A stretch of DNA of 35,688 nt from Thermovirgaceae bacterium (GCA_030656095.1 JAUSOU010000081.1:1-35688), one strand, 5' to 3'; numbered from the stretch's first letter, positions 23,551-31,925 are shown. Program-made: numbers and translations. The notes: generated by a model from the sequence alone, not told the origin.

Positions 23551-25911
23551 CTATTGATCTTTCTGTGACCTCAGTCGGAGTGCATTGGTTACGACCGAAA
23601 TGGAACTCGCACTCATTGCGGCGGCGGCGATGATCGGGCTGAGCAGGATCCCGAACACCGGGTAGAGCACGCCTGCTGCCAGAGGAACACCCAGGGCGTT
23701 GTAGACAAAGGCGAAGAAGAGGTTCTGCTTGATGTTGCGCATGGTCGCCCGCGAAAGCCTGCGTGCCCGCACGATACCCGTCAGGTCGCCCTTTACCAGG
23801 GTGACTCCCGCGCTTTCCATGGCTACGTCGGTACCGGTACCCATGGCGATGCCAACCTGCGACTGAGCCAGGGCCGGCGCGTCGTTGATGCCGTCACCCG
23901 CCATGGCGACAATGTGTCCCTCATTCTGGAAACGCTTGACCACAGATGCTTTTTCGTCGGGCAACACGTCGGACACCACTTCGTCGATCTCCAGTTTCCT
24001 GGCGACTGCTTCAGCCGTTGCGCGGTTGTCCCCCGTCAGCATGACGATGCGCATTCCCTCTTCATGGAGTTGCCTGATGGCCTCCGGGGTACTCGGCTTG
24101 ATGGGGTCCGATACAGCGAGAATTCCCGCGGCCTTGCCGTTGACAGCCACGAACATCACGGTCTGTGCTTCTGCTCTCAGTCTTTCCGCTTCGGCACCAA
24201 GCATGCCTGTATCGACCTTGAATTCTTCCATCAGTTTCAGATTTCCAAGGGTAACGGACTGCCCATTTACCTCGCCGGAGACGCCTTTCCCGGTATGAGA
24301 GGCAAAATTCCCGGCGTCAGCGAGGGTTGCTCCCTGCTCGATGGCTCCGGACACGATGGCGGCTGCAAGAGGATGTTCGCTTCCTTTCTCCAGGGTCGCC
24401 GCTATGGAGAGCATGTTTTTCTCGTCAAAGCCCGGGGCGGCGATCACGGTGGTGAGCCGGGGTTTGCCTAGTGTCAGGGTTCCAGTCTTGTCCACCACAA
24501 GAGTATCAACCTTCCGGAGGGTTTCAATCGCTTCCGCGTTCCTGAAAAGGACTCCCATTGTGGCTCCCTTGCCGGTCGAGACCATGATAGACAGAGGTGT
24601 CGCCAGTCCGAGGGCGCAAGGGCAGGCGATGATCAGAACCGAGACGGCTGCAATGAGGGCATAGGCCAACCTGGGTTCTGGACCAACTGCAAACCATATT
24701 CCGAAGGCTGCAAGGGCAATTGCCATGACAACAGGGACGAAATAACCCGAAACAGTGTCGGCGAGTTTCTGGATCGGAGCCCGGCTTCGCTGGGCCTCGG
24801 CAACCATGCTGACGATCTGGGAAAGAAGAGTCTCGCTTCCGACTCTTTCTGCCGCCATGATCAGGCTCCCCGTTGCGTTGATCGTCGCTCCAGTCACCTT
24901 GTCACCTGCCTGTTTGGATACGGGGATCGGTTCACCGGTGATCATGGATTCGTCTATCGAACTGGTTCCCTCCAGCACCACGCCGTCGGTGGGGACCTTC
25001 TCTCCTGGTCGGATCCGAAGTCGGTCCCCTTTTTTGACCTCGCCAAGGGGTATATCGATCTCGCTCCCGTCATCATTGAGTTTCCGGGCCGTCTTTGGTG
25101 CCAGCCCCAGCAGGGCTTTGATCGCCGTTCCTGTTTGACTTCGGGCGCGCAGTTCAAGAACCTGTCCCAGCAGGATCAGGGTGACAATGACGGCGGCCGC
25201 CTCAAAATAGACATGAACGGCTCCACCGGCTCCCTGCATTTCCTGCGGAAACAACTTCGGGAAAAGAACGCCTACGATGCTGTAGCCATAGGCGACGGAA
25301 ACACCCATGCTGATGAGCGTAAACATATTCAGGCTCATATTGACGATTGACTGTGCGCCCCTGACAAAAAATGGCCACCCTGCCCACAGCACTACCGGCG
25401 TGGCGAGAAGCAGTTCGACCCAGTTCAGTACTTGAGGAGAGGCCATCCCTTCTATCAGATGACCTCCCGGCAGCATTTCCCGCATGGCGATAAGGACCAG
25501 GGGAATGGTCAGGATAAGCCCGAACAGGAATCGCTTCCGCATGTCATCGTACTCGGGGTTTTGTTCTTCCTCCTCCAGTGATGCTGTCCGTGGTTCGAGA
25601 GCCATGCCGCACTTGGGGCAACTGCCTGGTTTATCCCGAATTACCTCCGGATGCATGGGGCATGTGTATTCCCTGCCGGGCTTCTTTTCCTGTTTCTCGT
25701 TGGAATTGTCCTTGCTTTTCGTATAGGCCTCCGGGTTCTGCCGGAACTTCTCGAGACAGTGAGGACTGCAGAAGTAGAAGGGTTTGTCCTTATATTCGAA
25801 TGTGGAGAAAGACGATTTGTCGTCAGTTGACATTCCGCAAACGGGATCCGTGACTTTTCCATCTCCCTCATGCTGGTGATGCTTGTGGTGCTCATGCACG
25901 GTGTTATCCAT
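23551..25911 (-). CDS. copA: copper-translocating P-type ATPase (P1B), YHS and heavy-metal-binding N-terminus
   Basis: A 786-residue P1B ATPase that exports Cu+ from the cytoplasm. The N-terminus lacks the usual HMA domain. It has a His-rich start, a YHS-type motif (DPVCGM to [12 protein letters not shown], about 22-62) and a heavy-metal-binding domain ([10 protein letters not shown]...[12 protein letters not shown], about 82-107). Eight helices surround the actuator (TGEP near 325), the CPC metal site (IACPCALG, about 430), the phosphorylation site DKTGT (Asp474), SEHPL, MLTGDN and [10 protein letters not shown]. The last helices have YNALG and [15 protein letters not shown], the Cu+ (P1B-1) signature. 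ATG 25911 with GGGAGGT upstream; it overlaps merR by eight bases. Confidence 0.95.
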   Translation of the reverse strand: MDNTVHEHHKHHQHEGDGKVTDPVCGMSTDDKSSFSTFEYKDKPFYFCSPHCLEKFRQNPEAYTKSKDNSNEKQEKKPGREYTCPMHPEVIRDKPGSCPKCGMALEPRTASLEEEEQNPEYDDMRKRFLFGLILTIPLVLIAMREMLPGGHLIEGMASPQVLNWVELLLATPVVLWAGWPFFVRGAQSIVNMSLNMFTLISMGVSVAYGYSIVGVLFPKLFPQEMQGAGGAVHVYFEAAAVIVTLILLGQVLELRARSQTGTAIKALLGLAPKTARKLNDDGSEIDIPLGEVKKGDRLRIRPGEKVPTDGVVLEGTSSIDESMITGEPIPVSKQAGDKVTGATINATGSLIMAAERVGSETLLSQIVSMVAEAQRSRAPIQKLADTVSGYFVPVVMAIALAAFGIWFAVGPEPRLAYALIAAVSVLIIACPCALGLATPLSIMVSTGKGATMGVLFRNAEAIETLRKVDTLVVDKTGTLTLGKPRLTTVIAAPGFDEKNMLSIAATLEKGSEHPLAAAIVSGAIEQGATLADAGNFASHTGKGVSGEVNGQSVTLGNLKLMEEFKVDTGMLGAEAERLRAEAQTVMFVAVNGKAAGILAVSDPIKPSTPEAIRQLHEEGMRIVMLTGDNRATAEAVARKLEIDEVVSDVLPDEKASVVKRFQNEGHIVAMAGDGINDAPALAQSQVGIAMGTGTDVAMESAGVTLVKGDLTGIVRARRLSRATMRNIKQNLFFAFVYNALGVPLAAGVLYPVFGILLSPIIAAAAMSASSISVVTNALRLRSQKDQ

Positions 25912-26362
25912 GGTTTGTACCTCCCTTAACATGGTTGTGATGATGCAGGGGCTCTGTCTCATCAGAGAAAGATAGCGCCTCGATGATCGGGCATTCACTG
26001 ACCGGTCCGTGCCCGTCGCAGGCGGCGACGAGATGTTCAAGTGTTTCCAGTATCTGGGTCAGGTCCCTGATCTTCTGCCTTATACTCCTGGCTTTCTCTT
26101 CGGTTCGGAGTTTCACGTCGGACTTGGATGCCCGGGAATCGTGCTGCAGGGCCAGCAAGTCCTTTATCTCGCAGAGCGAGAATCCCAGTTCCTTTGCCCG
26201 TTTGATAAAACGGAGACGAGCGGCGTCGCCTTCTGGGTACATGCGATAATTCGAATCCGTTCTGGGAGGAGGAGCAATCAGGCCTCTCCCTTCATAGAAC
26301 CGGATGGTGTCAATGGAGACTTCGGCCATTCTGGCAAGCCTGCTGATGGTCAATCCCGTCAT
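25904..26362 (-). CDS. MerR-family heavy-metal-responsive regulator
   Basis: A 152-residue MerR regulator. The N-terminal winged helix ([26 protein letters not shown]) is followed by a dimerisation helix and a metal loop with [12 protein letters not shown] (Cys-x8-Cys), as in CueR/MerR-type sensors. The C-terminus is His-rich (LHHHNH). Copper is the likely inducer because copA follows and overlaps. I chose ATG 26362, where the canonical start [10 protein letters not shown] lies and a G-rich Shine-Dalgarno precedes it. It should bind the two 19-bp-spacer promoters at 26407-26439 and 23474-23506. Confidence 0.9.
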   Translation of the reverse strand: MTGLTISRLARMAEVSIDTIRFYEGRGLIAPPPRTDSNYRMYPEGDAARLRFIKRAKELGFSLCEIKDLLALQHDSRASKSDVKLRTEEKARSIRQKIRDLTQILETLEHLVAACDGHGPVSECPIIEALSFSDETEPLHHHNHVKGGTNHG

Positions 26363-26406
26363 CGGGTGATTCCCCCCCGCTGTTTTATGCATATTCTCAT
26401 GATGGA

Positions 26407-26439
26407 TTGTAAACCTTTGGCCATAGTCAGGAGTCAAGG
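26407..26439 (-). promoter_or_regulatory. MerR-type promoter/operator 1 (merR-copA)
   Basis: On the minus strand TTGACT (26437-26432) and TTACAA (26412-26407) are separated by 19 bases. The interval has an imperfect dyad (AGTCAAGG and CCTTTGGC). It shares TTGACTC-TGAC-AT-G-CAAGG with promoter 2. Confidence 0.75.
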
Positions 26440-26732
26440 CCTGTGCGCTCTGATGTTAAAGGACAGGTTAGAATCATTGTACGTTTAAGCAGAAGGATAT
26501 ACAATTAGCAATGTACCAAGAAGAAAGACCAGAATGTATGAACATTAAGGAGTAAGATTCGGCCAGTTTTTTCTCGTGATGAGTGTCCATGTGCTCTGTA
26601 ATGAAGAGAGTGCGGGCGGCTCCATGCGGTTTGCGGCGAGTATCATCCTGAACCGCGCGGATATCGATACCGCTCTCCGGCAAAGGATGTCAAGGCATTA
26701 AAATTGCAAAAGAGGACAGAGGGAGATGCGAG
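26440..26732. other. intergenic region between merR and the DUF302 gene
   Basis: About 290 bases. I see no supported gene. A short plus-strand frame ending near 26700 (containing GGSMRFAASIILNR) and a 69-codon minus-strand frame have no recognisable family. The region probably holds the divergent promoter of the DUF302 gene. A decayed gene is possible. Confidence 0.35.
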
Positions 26733-27119
26733 ATGTTTGATTACACGGTAACCAGCAAGAAGAGCTTCGAACAGGCAGTAGCAGATCTGAAGAAAGCCTT
26801 GATCGGATTGAAGTTCGGTGTTTTGTGGGAGCTGGATATCGTAGCTAAAATGAAAGAAAAAGAGGTTGAGTATCAGGGAGGACAGTTCATCATCCTGGAG
26901 GTCTGCAATCCTCAGAGAGCAAAATCCGTTCTGGACATAGACATAAAGGCGGGATATTTCCTGCCCTGCAAAATTGTGGTTTATACAAAGGACGGGATTA
27001 CACATATTGGAACAGCCCGACCGTCGACGCTGATTGTCCTTATGGGCAATGCGACATTGAGCAAAATTGCAGAAGAAGTGGACAGGGATATCATTGCTGC
27101 CATAGATAGTGCAATATGA
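26733..27119 (+). CDS. DUF302 domain-containing protein
   Basis: A 128-residue soluble protein covering a whole DUF302 domain: KKSFEQAVADLKKALIGLKFGVLWELDI at the start, then ILEVCNPQRAKSVLDIDIKAGYFLPCKIVVY with the family CNP motif, and a final helix (IAEEVDRDIIAAIDSAI). DUF302 proteins bind haem or metal in a few cases, but their general role is unknown. AGGGAGA lies eight bases before the ATG. It is the only plus-strand gene in the island and the last one before the right repeat. Confidence 0.88.
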   Translation: MFDYTVTSKKSFEQAVADLKKALIGLKFGVLWELDIVAKMKEKEVEYQGGQFIILEVCNPQRAKSVLDIDIKAGYFLPCKIVVYTKDGITHIGTARPSTLIVLMGNATLSKIAEEVDRDIIAAIDSAI

Positions 27120-27448
27120 CACCGTCTTTTTTTATGCGATTTACAGGTTGCAGAGCTTCGTTTCCAGCACTTCCAAAGCGTCATGAGGTCATTTTTGAGT
27201 GGTGTGTCATTCCCCTGGAGGGCAGAAGGTCCTTGCAGAGGATCTGGGCCATGTTGTAGAAAAGCCGATAGAGAGCCGCATGCAACTTATTGAGCGTTCC
27301 GGCAAATTCAAACGGAAGGTTTGTGCTTGATCTGAGCTCGTAAATACCAAAGAGGGTATTTATCCCCCCGGTAGGCGGTCTGATTGCAGAAATATACCGG
27401 AGCTGTTCTGTCAAAGAAAATATTCAGGTCTGTCAGATCCGTCAAACT
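27120..27448. other. intergenic region at the right end of the island
   Basis: About 330 bases between the DUF302 gene and the right 127-bp repeat. A 77-codon minus-strand frame (27414-27181) has no recognisable family; it could be a gene remnant. A GC-rich inverted stretch lies around 27350-27380. No integrase, tRNA or terminator that I can defend. Confidence 0.35.
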
Positions 27449-27614
27449 GAAAAATGCGGCAAACGGGGTATTTTTAGATGGGTTTTCTCCGTCTGAAGGT
27501 CATGGTTTCATTGCCAATGCAGGGTTTTTCAGCGGCGACCGTTCTTAAACCCCGGTGTCCTCAAAATCCGCACCTGGAGACCTTGTGGGGGTTCAAATCC
27601 CCCCTCCGGCACCA
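27449..27614 (+). repeat. right attachment-like unit: 127-bp direct repeat plus tRNA-Leu 3' remnant
   Basis: Bases 27449-27575 repeat 20431-20557 with two mismatches. CTCAAAATCCGC (27560-27571) is followed by a well-kept T-arm (GGGGGTTCAAATCCCCC) and acceptor end CTCCGGC plus ACCA (to 27614). This is the better preserved of the two tRNA remnants and is probably the displaced original 3' end of the tRNA gene. The D-arm and 5' half are missing, so it is not a tRNA gene. Confidence 0.8.
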
Positions 27615-27627
27615 TATTAGTAACACA

Positions 27628-27665
27628 AGGGCTCCAGCGCCGATGCACCGGAGTCTTTTCTTTTT
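27628..27665 (+). terminator. terminator-like hairpin of the displaced tRNA-Leu 3' end
   Basis: GGGCTCC and GGAGTC pair around an inner GCG/TGC stem, followed by TTTTCTTTTT. It corresponds in position to the hairpins after the intact tRNA and after the left remnant, so it was probably the original tRNA terminator. Confidence 0.6.
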
Positions 27666-27738
27666 GCCTTACCCTCAAGGGTTTTCGTGGATCCAAAAAA
27701 CGTGCCAAATTCGACCGGCAGACACAGATTCCATTCGT

Positions 27739-28014
27739 CTACCCGCATTGCCTGTTTGAATTTTTGGTCTTCATGATCTGGGCGGCATCGACGACGGACA
27801 GGGCCCAGACGGCTACGCCCCCGCTGATTTGACCAATGAAGCCTGCCTGCGGCGGAGCGAAGCGGAAAGTCATGAAACCAAGAATCACCATCCAGAACAA
27901 CATCACAAGCCCCCGGTTTGGCCTTCCCAGGAAGACATGTGCCGAACCGGGAACAACAAGGGCCGAGAGCAGTATCAGCCACGGAGGCGAGATTTCTGTG
28001 CGAGTCCCTTCCAC
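27739..28014 (-). CDS. small membrane protein, last gene of the AcnX/APC operon
   Basis: A 91-residue protein with three helices (about 12-30, 35-52, 57-76) and the motif VPGSAHVFLGRPNRGLVMLFWM before the second helix, which recalls TM2-like or small permease-associated proteins. No function known. The start is GTG at 28014, with AAGGGGG eight bases upstream. It follows the APC permease by ten bases. Its stop lies immediately beside the tail of the right attachment unit. Confidence 0.7.
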   Translation of the reverse strand: MEGTRTEISPPWLILLSALVVPGSAHVFLGRPNRGLVMLFWMVILGFMTFRFAPPQAGFIGQISGGVAVWALSVVDAAQIMKTKNSNRQCG

Positions 28015-28024
28015 GTTTTCCCCC

Positions 28025-29395
28025 TTAGTATCCCACGGGGCGCGGCCACTTCAACGCCCCCTCTGAGATGAGCTTCTTGCGGTCCACGAACCGGTAGCGG
28101 TGAAGGGCAAACCACAGGGAGGCCAGGGTATAGAAAAGGAAACCCGCGACCATGTTCAGCCAGTAGCCGAAGTACATCCCTACAAGCGTGGCCAGGGTCA
28201 GGGCCAAGAGTAGGATCGATGTCCAGGGATGCCACGGCGACAGGTAGCCCCGCTCGATGCTCCCCAGGGGGTACATCCGACGAAACTTGAACATCATGAC
28301 CGCCGTGAACACGTACACGAGAAGCGCCGAGAGGATCGAGAAGGTGATGACCTGGTCCAGCAGCCCCGTGAAGCCGAAGGCCAGGGCGATGGGAAGGAGG
28401 AAAAGGATGGCCCGGTATGGCGTCCGGTACTTGGGGTGCACCGCGGCAAAATACTCGGGGATCAGGGTGTCCCTGGCCATGGCGAACCATGCCCGGGAGG
28501 AATCGGTGATGCAGCCGTTTGCGCTGGCCATGCACGAGAGAATCGTGCCGATGAAAAGCAGGATGATGACCACGGGCATCCGCGTGGCCATGGCCGCGTC
28601 AAAGAGGGGAAAAACCGAGGATCCCAATTCCTTCGAGTGAACGAGCCCCGAGCATACGAACCAGGTGATAGTGGCTCCGATGAGGAGCGTCACCATCCCA
28701 GTGAGGGCCCCCACCGGGAGGGAACGCCCCGTGGAGCGGCATTCTTCCGCCGCCAGGACCGTCCCCTCGATGCCCAGGAAGAACCACACGCCGAATTGGA
28801 ACGCCCCCAGGATGCCGATCCATCCGTAGGGGAGGCCGTTGGAGAACTCCGCCAGCCGGAGAAGTGATTGATGGGGGATGAAGAACTTTGTCGAGAAGAG
28901 TAGAATGAAGATCGTCAGGTAGGCGATGGCGGTGATGATGAAGTTGAATGTCAGGGTGGCGTAAACTCCCCGGTAGTTTAGCCAGGTCAGCCCTACGAGT
29001 GTGAGGATGATGAAGGGTAGGCTGTTGATATGGGGACTCACGGTCTTCAGAATTTCGCCCACCACCAGGGCGTCGGCCGCCTCCAGCATGACGTACTCGA
29101 AGACGAGCATGAGGCCCACGTTGAAGGCCGCCAGCGGGCCCATGAAATACTTTGCCATGGCGTACTGTCCGCCGGCCTCCGGGATGACGGAGCCCATCTC
29201 CGTGTTCACCATGACGAGGGATGTGTAGAGCAACCCCATCACCCAGCAGGCGATGATAGCTCCCAGGGTCCCCCCCTTGGCCACGGTGAAGTTCCAACCC
29301 ATGAATTCCCCCACCAGGACTATCCCCACGCCCAAAGCCCAGATGTGGACGGGGCCCAGAACCTTCGACAGGTGGTTTGTCTTCTCCTCGGGCAT
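28025..29395 (-). CDS. APC-superfamily amino acid permease
   Basis: A 456-residue permease with about 12 helices. The first half has ALGVGIVLVGEFMGWNFTVAKGG (helix 1, with the broken-helix region used for substrate binding), TEMGSVIPEAGGQYAMAKYFMGPLAAF, and MLEAADALVVGE. It resembles the ethanolamine/amino-acid permease branch of the family. It probably imports the amino acid handled by the upstream AcnX enzymes. GGGAGG lies eight bases before the ATG, within the end of the preceding 39-residue gene. It is surrounded by four small membrane genes in the same operon. Confidence 0.9.
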   Translation of the reverse strand: MPEEKTNHLSKVLGPVHIWALGVGIVLVGEFMGWNFTVAKGGTLGAIIACWVMGLLYTSLVMVNTEMGSVIPEAGGQYAMAKYFMGPLAAFNVGLMLVFEYVMLEAADALVVGEILKTVSPHINSLPFIILTLVGLTWLNYRGVYATLTFNFIITAIAYLTIFILLFSTKFFIPHQSLLRLAEFSNGLPYGWIGILGAFQFGVWFFLGIEGTVLAAEECRSTGRSLPVGALTGMVTLLIGATITWFVCSGLVHSKELGSSVFPLFDAAMATRMPVVIILLFIGTILSCMASANGCITDSSRAWFAMARDTLIPEYFAAVHPKYRTPYRAILFLLPIALAFGFTGLLDQVITFSILSALLVYVFTAVMMFKFRRMYPLGSIERGYLSPWHPWTSILLLALTLATLVGMYFGYWLNMVAGFLFYTLASLWFALHRYRFVDRKKLISEGALKWPRPVGY

Positions 29396-29398
29396 GAT

Positions 29399-29518
29399 CT
29401 ATTCCTCCCGCTTTGAGGTGAGCTGTCGTTCCACCCGGATGAAATCGAAGGCCATGAGACCCAAAAGGAGGGCGGAAAGAGCCCAGGCCAGGCCGTTCAG
29501 AATCTGCCACCAGTTCAT
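29399..29518 (-). CDS. 39-residue single-span membrane protein, easily missed
   Basis: Starts with ATGA overlapping the stop of the 108-residue membrane gene and ends three bases before the APC permease. The protein begins MNWWQILNGLAWALSALLLG, has one helix (about 8-26) and a charged cytoplasmic tail (RVERQLTSKREE). It carries the Shine-Dalgarno of the permease in its last codons. Tight coupling on both sides argues that it is a real subunit or chaperone of the permease. No family recognised. Confidence 0.7.
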   Translation of the reverse strand: MNWWQILNGLAWALSALLLGLMAFDFIRVERQLTSKREE

Positions 29519-29841
29519 CGGGGGTTCCCCGCCGGAGCGGGTTCCAGGGAGGTTCCTGCTCCAGGCTCCGCTTTTTCAGCTTCGTAAAGCCCCTCGACGA
29601 TCTCGCCCAGTTCCCGGTTGGACTGAGGAATGACGATAGCCAGGTAGGTGCCCAGGCTCAGGAAGGTCAGGAGGAAGGTCCCTGCCGAAAAAGTGTAGGT
29701 CATCCCCCCCCCGCTCCCCGACCCAACAAGAACCTTGCCCCTCATCAGCATTGTCGTGAGAAGCGTCGTGAAGCACAGGATCATGATGAAAAGGACGTCG
29801 AAAACTTCCATGAATCGGTTCTTTCCCATATTCCCCGCCAT
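29515..29841 (-). CDS. small membrane protein of the AcnX/APC operon, 108 residues
   Basis: Two helices (about 13-33 and 50-70) with a glycine/serine-rich loop between them (GSGSGGGMTYTFSAG), then a cytoplasmic acidic and proline-rich tail. AAAGGAAG lies about ten bases before the ATG. It overlaps the 39-residue gene by four bases (ATGA) and follows the 97-residue gene by 21 bases. Function unknown; by context it is part of the transport system. Confidence 0.75.
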   Translation of the reverse strand: MAGNMGKNRFMEVFDVLFIMILCFTTLLTTMLMRGKVLVGSGSGGGMTYTFSAGTFLLTFLSLGTYLAIVIPQSNRELGEIVEGLYEAEKAEPGAGTSLEPAPAGNPR

Positions 29842-29862
29842 CGTGTCGTCTTCCTTTCTGTG

Positions 29863-30156
29863 TCAAAGGCCTGCGTTGTTGCAGTCTTCCAGGTAGAGGT
29901 CTTCCCTGCGCTTCCGGAGGTGAATTACGACAGCCACAAGAGCACCGCTGGAAAAAATGCCGACAAGAAGGGCTGTGGCGGTGGCGACCGCCCGGGTCGC
30001 TCGATCCGGGGCTATCCCGTGGACCTGGAAGAGGACAAAGAGAAGAACGACCCACATCGCTGCGAAGAATATTCCGACCAGGGCCATGTCCGACCGGTAC
30101 ATCCGGTTCATTGTGGCGGCTCTCCTGGATTCTGCCGAAAGTGCTGGCTGGTTCAT
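29863..30156 (-). CDS. small membrane protein of the AcnX/APC operon, 97 residues
   Basis: A protein with two helices (about 24-45 and 57-80) and a basic cytoplasmic end (HLRKRREDLYLED). The ATG is one base after the stop of the aconitase-X small subunit; AAGGAG lies nine bases upstream, inside that gene. I recognise no family. The tight spacing ties enzymes and transporter into one unit. Confidence 0.75.
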   Translation of the reverse strand: MNQPALSAESRRAATMNRMYRSDMALVGIFFAAMWVVLLFVLFQVHGIAPDRATRAVATATALLVGIFSSGALVAVVIHLRKRREDLYLEDCNNAGL

Positions 30157-30157
30157 T

Positions 30158-30595
30158 TTAGAAAACTCCTTGCCCGGAACCGGAAACCTTGCAGATGGTT
30201 ACAATTCCGCTTGTTCCGTCAACCGTGACCTGGTCCCCGTTTTCAATGACCTTGAAGGGATCATTCTCAAGGTCGACGACCGTGGGCACGCCGCATACGA
30301 CGGCAGCCACACCAGTCCTGGAGTCGATTTTCGGCAGGACCAGGGCGCAGGGTGATATGCCCCTGAGCCTGGCAGCGTGGAAATGGCTGGACCAGCCGTT
30401 GGATCCCTTGCCCCCCGAGAGGACGAGGACGACGCCGCAAATGGTCTGTCCCTCCGCGGGATGTCCCTTTTCAATAACCATTCCAGTGGCCTCGTCGATA
30501 CCACTCCACCCTTGTATCGTCTCCCGACAGACCATGGCGGGTCCGGAGGCGATGCCGGAAATGACTCCTCTGCCGCGGATTATAATTGGATCCAT
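30158..30595 (-). CDS. aconitase X swivel domain, small subunit (DUF126)
   Basis: A 145-residue AcnX small subunit: IIIRGRGVISGIASGPAMVCRETIQGWSGID at the start, GVVLVLSGGKGSNGWSSHFHAARLRG in the middle, then a swivelling-domain fold to the end. Two-subunit AcnX enzymes are dehydratases; the characterised ones act on cis-3-hydroxy-L-proline or on mevalonate 5-phosphate. I chose ATG 30595, the usual family start, with AAGGTGG just upstream; ATG 30613 is possible. It overlaps the large-subunit gene by 16 bases. Confidence 0.9.
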   Translation of the reverse strand: MDPIIIRGRGVISGIASGPAMVCRETIQGWSGIDEATGMVIEKGHPAEGQTICGVVLVLSGGKGSNGWSSHFHAARLRGISPCALVLPKIDSRTGVAAVVCGVPTVVDLENDPFKVIENGDQVTVDGTSGIVTICKVSGSGQGVF

Positions 30596-31866
30596 GTTGA
30601 CCACCTTCCCCATGTTCCAGAGATGGAAGCTTGCAGGCACTCTTCCCAGTTTCCGAAGAAAACCTTGGTTTTTGTCAAGGGTTTGATGTAATGGGCCTGT
30701 TTGGCAGAATCGAAAGCCATGGCCCGGGTGCCGGCCGGCCATTTTTCGCTCACCAGCGGACAACTGCCCACCATCAAGACTCCACCCGCATCCTCAATGG
30801 TTTTCGTGTACCCGCATCGGTCTGCAACGGCCTTGATCGGAAGCGCTGTCCAGACATGAAGAGTAACTCCTGCCTTCACCTTGCACCCATTCAGGAAACC
30901 GGCAACCGCGCTTATCTGGTCAATGGAGTAATGAGGGCATCCCAGGCTGACGTAATCCACTTCCCCGGCCTCCTGGTCGCAAAGGATCTCGCGGGCTTCG
31001 TTCAGCTGGCGAGGCCCGATCTCAATCTGATCTTTTAGCCCTGAAGGGGAAAGGCATGCCTGAAGCGAAGAAGCTTCTGGTGTGGCCCCGATTATGTGAC
31101 AAAGCTCTGGACCGGATGTGGTAGCCAGCGACGCAAAGCAGGATTTCAGGCGGAGCATGTCCGCCCTTTCAACGTTTCCGGTTAGAATTGGAATGGAGTG
31201 GGGAGGGAGCTTAAGGCCAATGGAATAACCCAAAAGGTCCCATTCTTCAACGGTTTCTGGCTTGCATGTAACATCAAAAAGGTGAGTTCCCTTGCGACTT
31301 TCCGGGAGATGCATTCCCCAAAGTGGAGTTCTGGTGCAAACCGCCGAACAGAAGGCGGCCTCTATGCCGTCTGCATTGGCACAGGCACCCCACAGCGAGT
31401 TCATCATGAGGACCGCGTGGGATTCGGTTGTTACGTAATGTTCTCCGAACAAGGGGATAAATCCGGTCATGTAGGGGACACAGCTTCCCACCAGGTGAAC
31501 CCCGGCCTTCAGGCACCGATCGAGGTACCGTTCGTTTTTTCGGAATTCATCCCCGCGGCAGCCCATTTTAGACCAGTTCAGGTGATCGACAGGAGAGCAG
31601 TCGGACTGGGAAAAGCACCCCACGGCGTCGAAGGGGATCTTCTCCGATGAGCAGAACCACATCTCGGACATAATCTCATCCATGTCCTTCGACCGGACCG
31701 CCTCAAGGTAGTGATGAGCTCCGCAGAAGAGATGGGCTTTAGAGACCTTGCAAAGTCTTTCAGCACCTAGAACGTTTGCGTACTTGACAATAAAATCCAA
31801 TGTCTTCTGTTTAAGAGGACCGGACTCTCCGCCCAGGACCCGCTTTTCCTCTTCGCTAAAGTACAT
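30580..31866 (-). CDS. aconitase X catalytic subunit (DUF521), probable cis-3-hydroxy-L-proline dehydratase
   Basis: A 428-residue large subunit of aconitase X. Family motifs: GSCVPYMTGFIPLFGEHYVTTESHAV near residues 127-152 (relatives usually have SESSAV), NSLWGACANADGIEAAFCSAV, GCPHYSIDQI, and SCPLVSEKW followed by DSAKQAHYI. Several cysteines can hold the Fe-S cluster. It lies next to an ornithine-cyclodeaminase-like reductase, the pair known from cis-3-hydroxy-L-proline breakdown: dehydration to pyrroline-2-carboxylate, then reduction to proline. The substrate is therefore inferred from context. AAGGAG lies nine bases before the ATG. A strong hairpin precedes the gene. Confidence 0.9.
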   Translation of the reverse strand: MYFSEEEKRVLGGESGPLKQKTLDFIVKYANVLGAERLCKVSKAHLFCGAHHYLEAVRSKDMDEIMSEMWFCSSEKIPFDAVGCFSQSDCSPVDHLNWSKMGCRGDEFRKNERYLDRCLKAGVHLVGSCVPYMTGFIPLFGEHYVTTESHAVLMMNSLWGACANADGIEAAFCSAVCTRTPLWGMHLPESRKGTHLFDVTCKPETVEEWDLLGYSIGLKLPPHSIPILTGNVERADMLRLKSCFASLATTSGPELCHIIGATPEASSLQACLSPSGLKDQIEIGPRQLNEAREILCDQEAGEVDYVSLGCPHYSIDQISAVAGFLNGCKVKAGVTLHVWTALPIKAVADRCGYTKTIEDAGGVLMVGSCPLVSEKWPAGTRAMAFDSAKQAHYIKPLTKTKVFFGNWEECLQASISGTWGRWSTWIQL

Positions 31867-31892
31867 GAGCAGCTCTCCTTTTTCTGAAAGAT

Positions 31893-31925
31893 AAGGCCCG
31901 GGAAACGTTGAATTTCCCGGGCCTT
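31893..31925 (-). promoter_or_regulatory. intercistronic hairpin between the reductase and aconitase X
   Basis: A perfect 13-bp stem, AAGGCCCGGGAAA with TTTCCCGGGCCTT, encloses a seven-base loop. It lies in the 74-base gap before the AcnX gene. No good T-run follows on either strand, so it is more likely a processing or stabilising element, or a weak attenuator, than a full terminator. Confidence 0.65.

Larger units (their letters stand above)
20554..27571. mobile_element. 7,018-bp copper-resistance genomic island at tRNA-Leu, no integrase visible
   Basis: The segment between the two att-like cores carries merR, copA, a small Cys/His-rich membrane protein, a methyltransferase-like gene, a SHOCT gene, a frameshifted HD-GYP gene and a DUF302 gene. 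None resembles an integrase, excisionase or relaxase. An element with att ends but no recombination genes fits the definition of a cis-mobilisable element (CIME) moved by an integrase in trans, or by homologous recombination between the 127-bp repeats. The boundaries are inferred from the repeat; an excised circle would be exactly 7,018 bp. Confidence 0.65.

Noticed and set aside
20542-27614. Additional tRNA-Leu genes at 20542-20597 and 27560-27614
   Set aside because: Both lack the 5' half and D-arm and start at the anticodon loop; they are remnants of integration.
28229-29510. Long frames on both strands over the permease gene (28229-28867 plus, 28599-29510 minus)
   Set aside because: Low-complexity His/Arg/Gly translations without family similarity; shadows of the permease gene.
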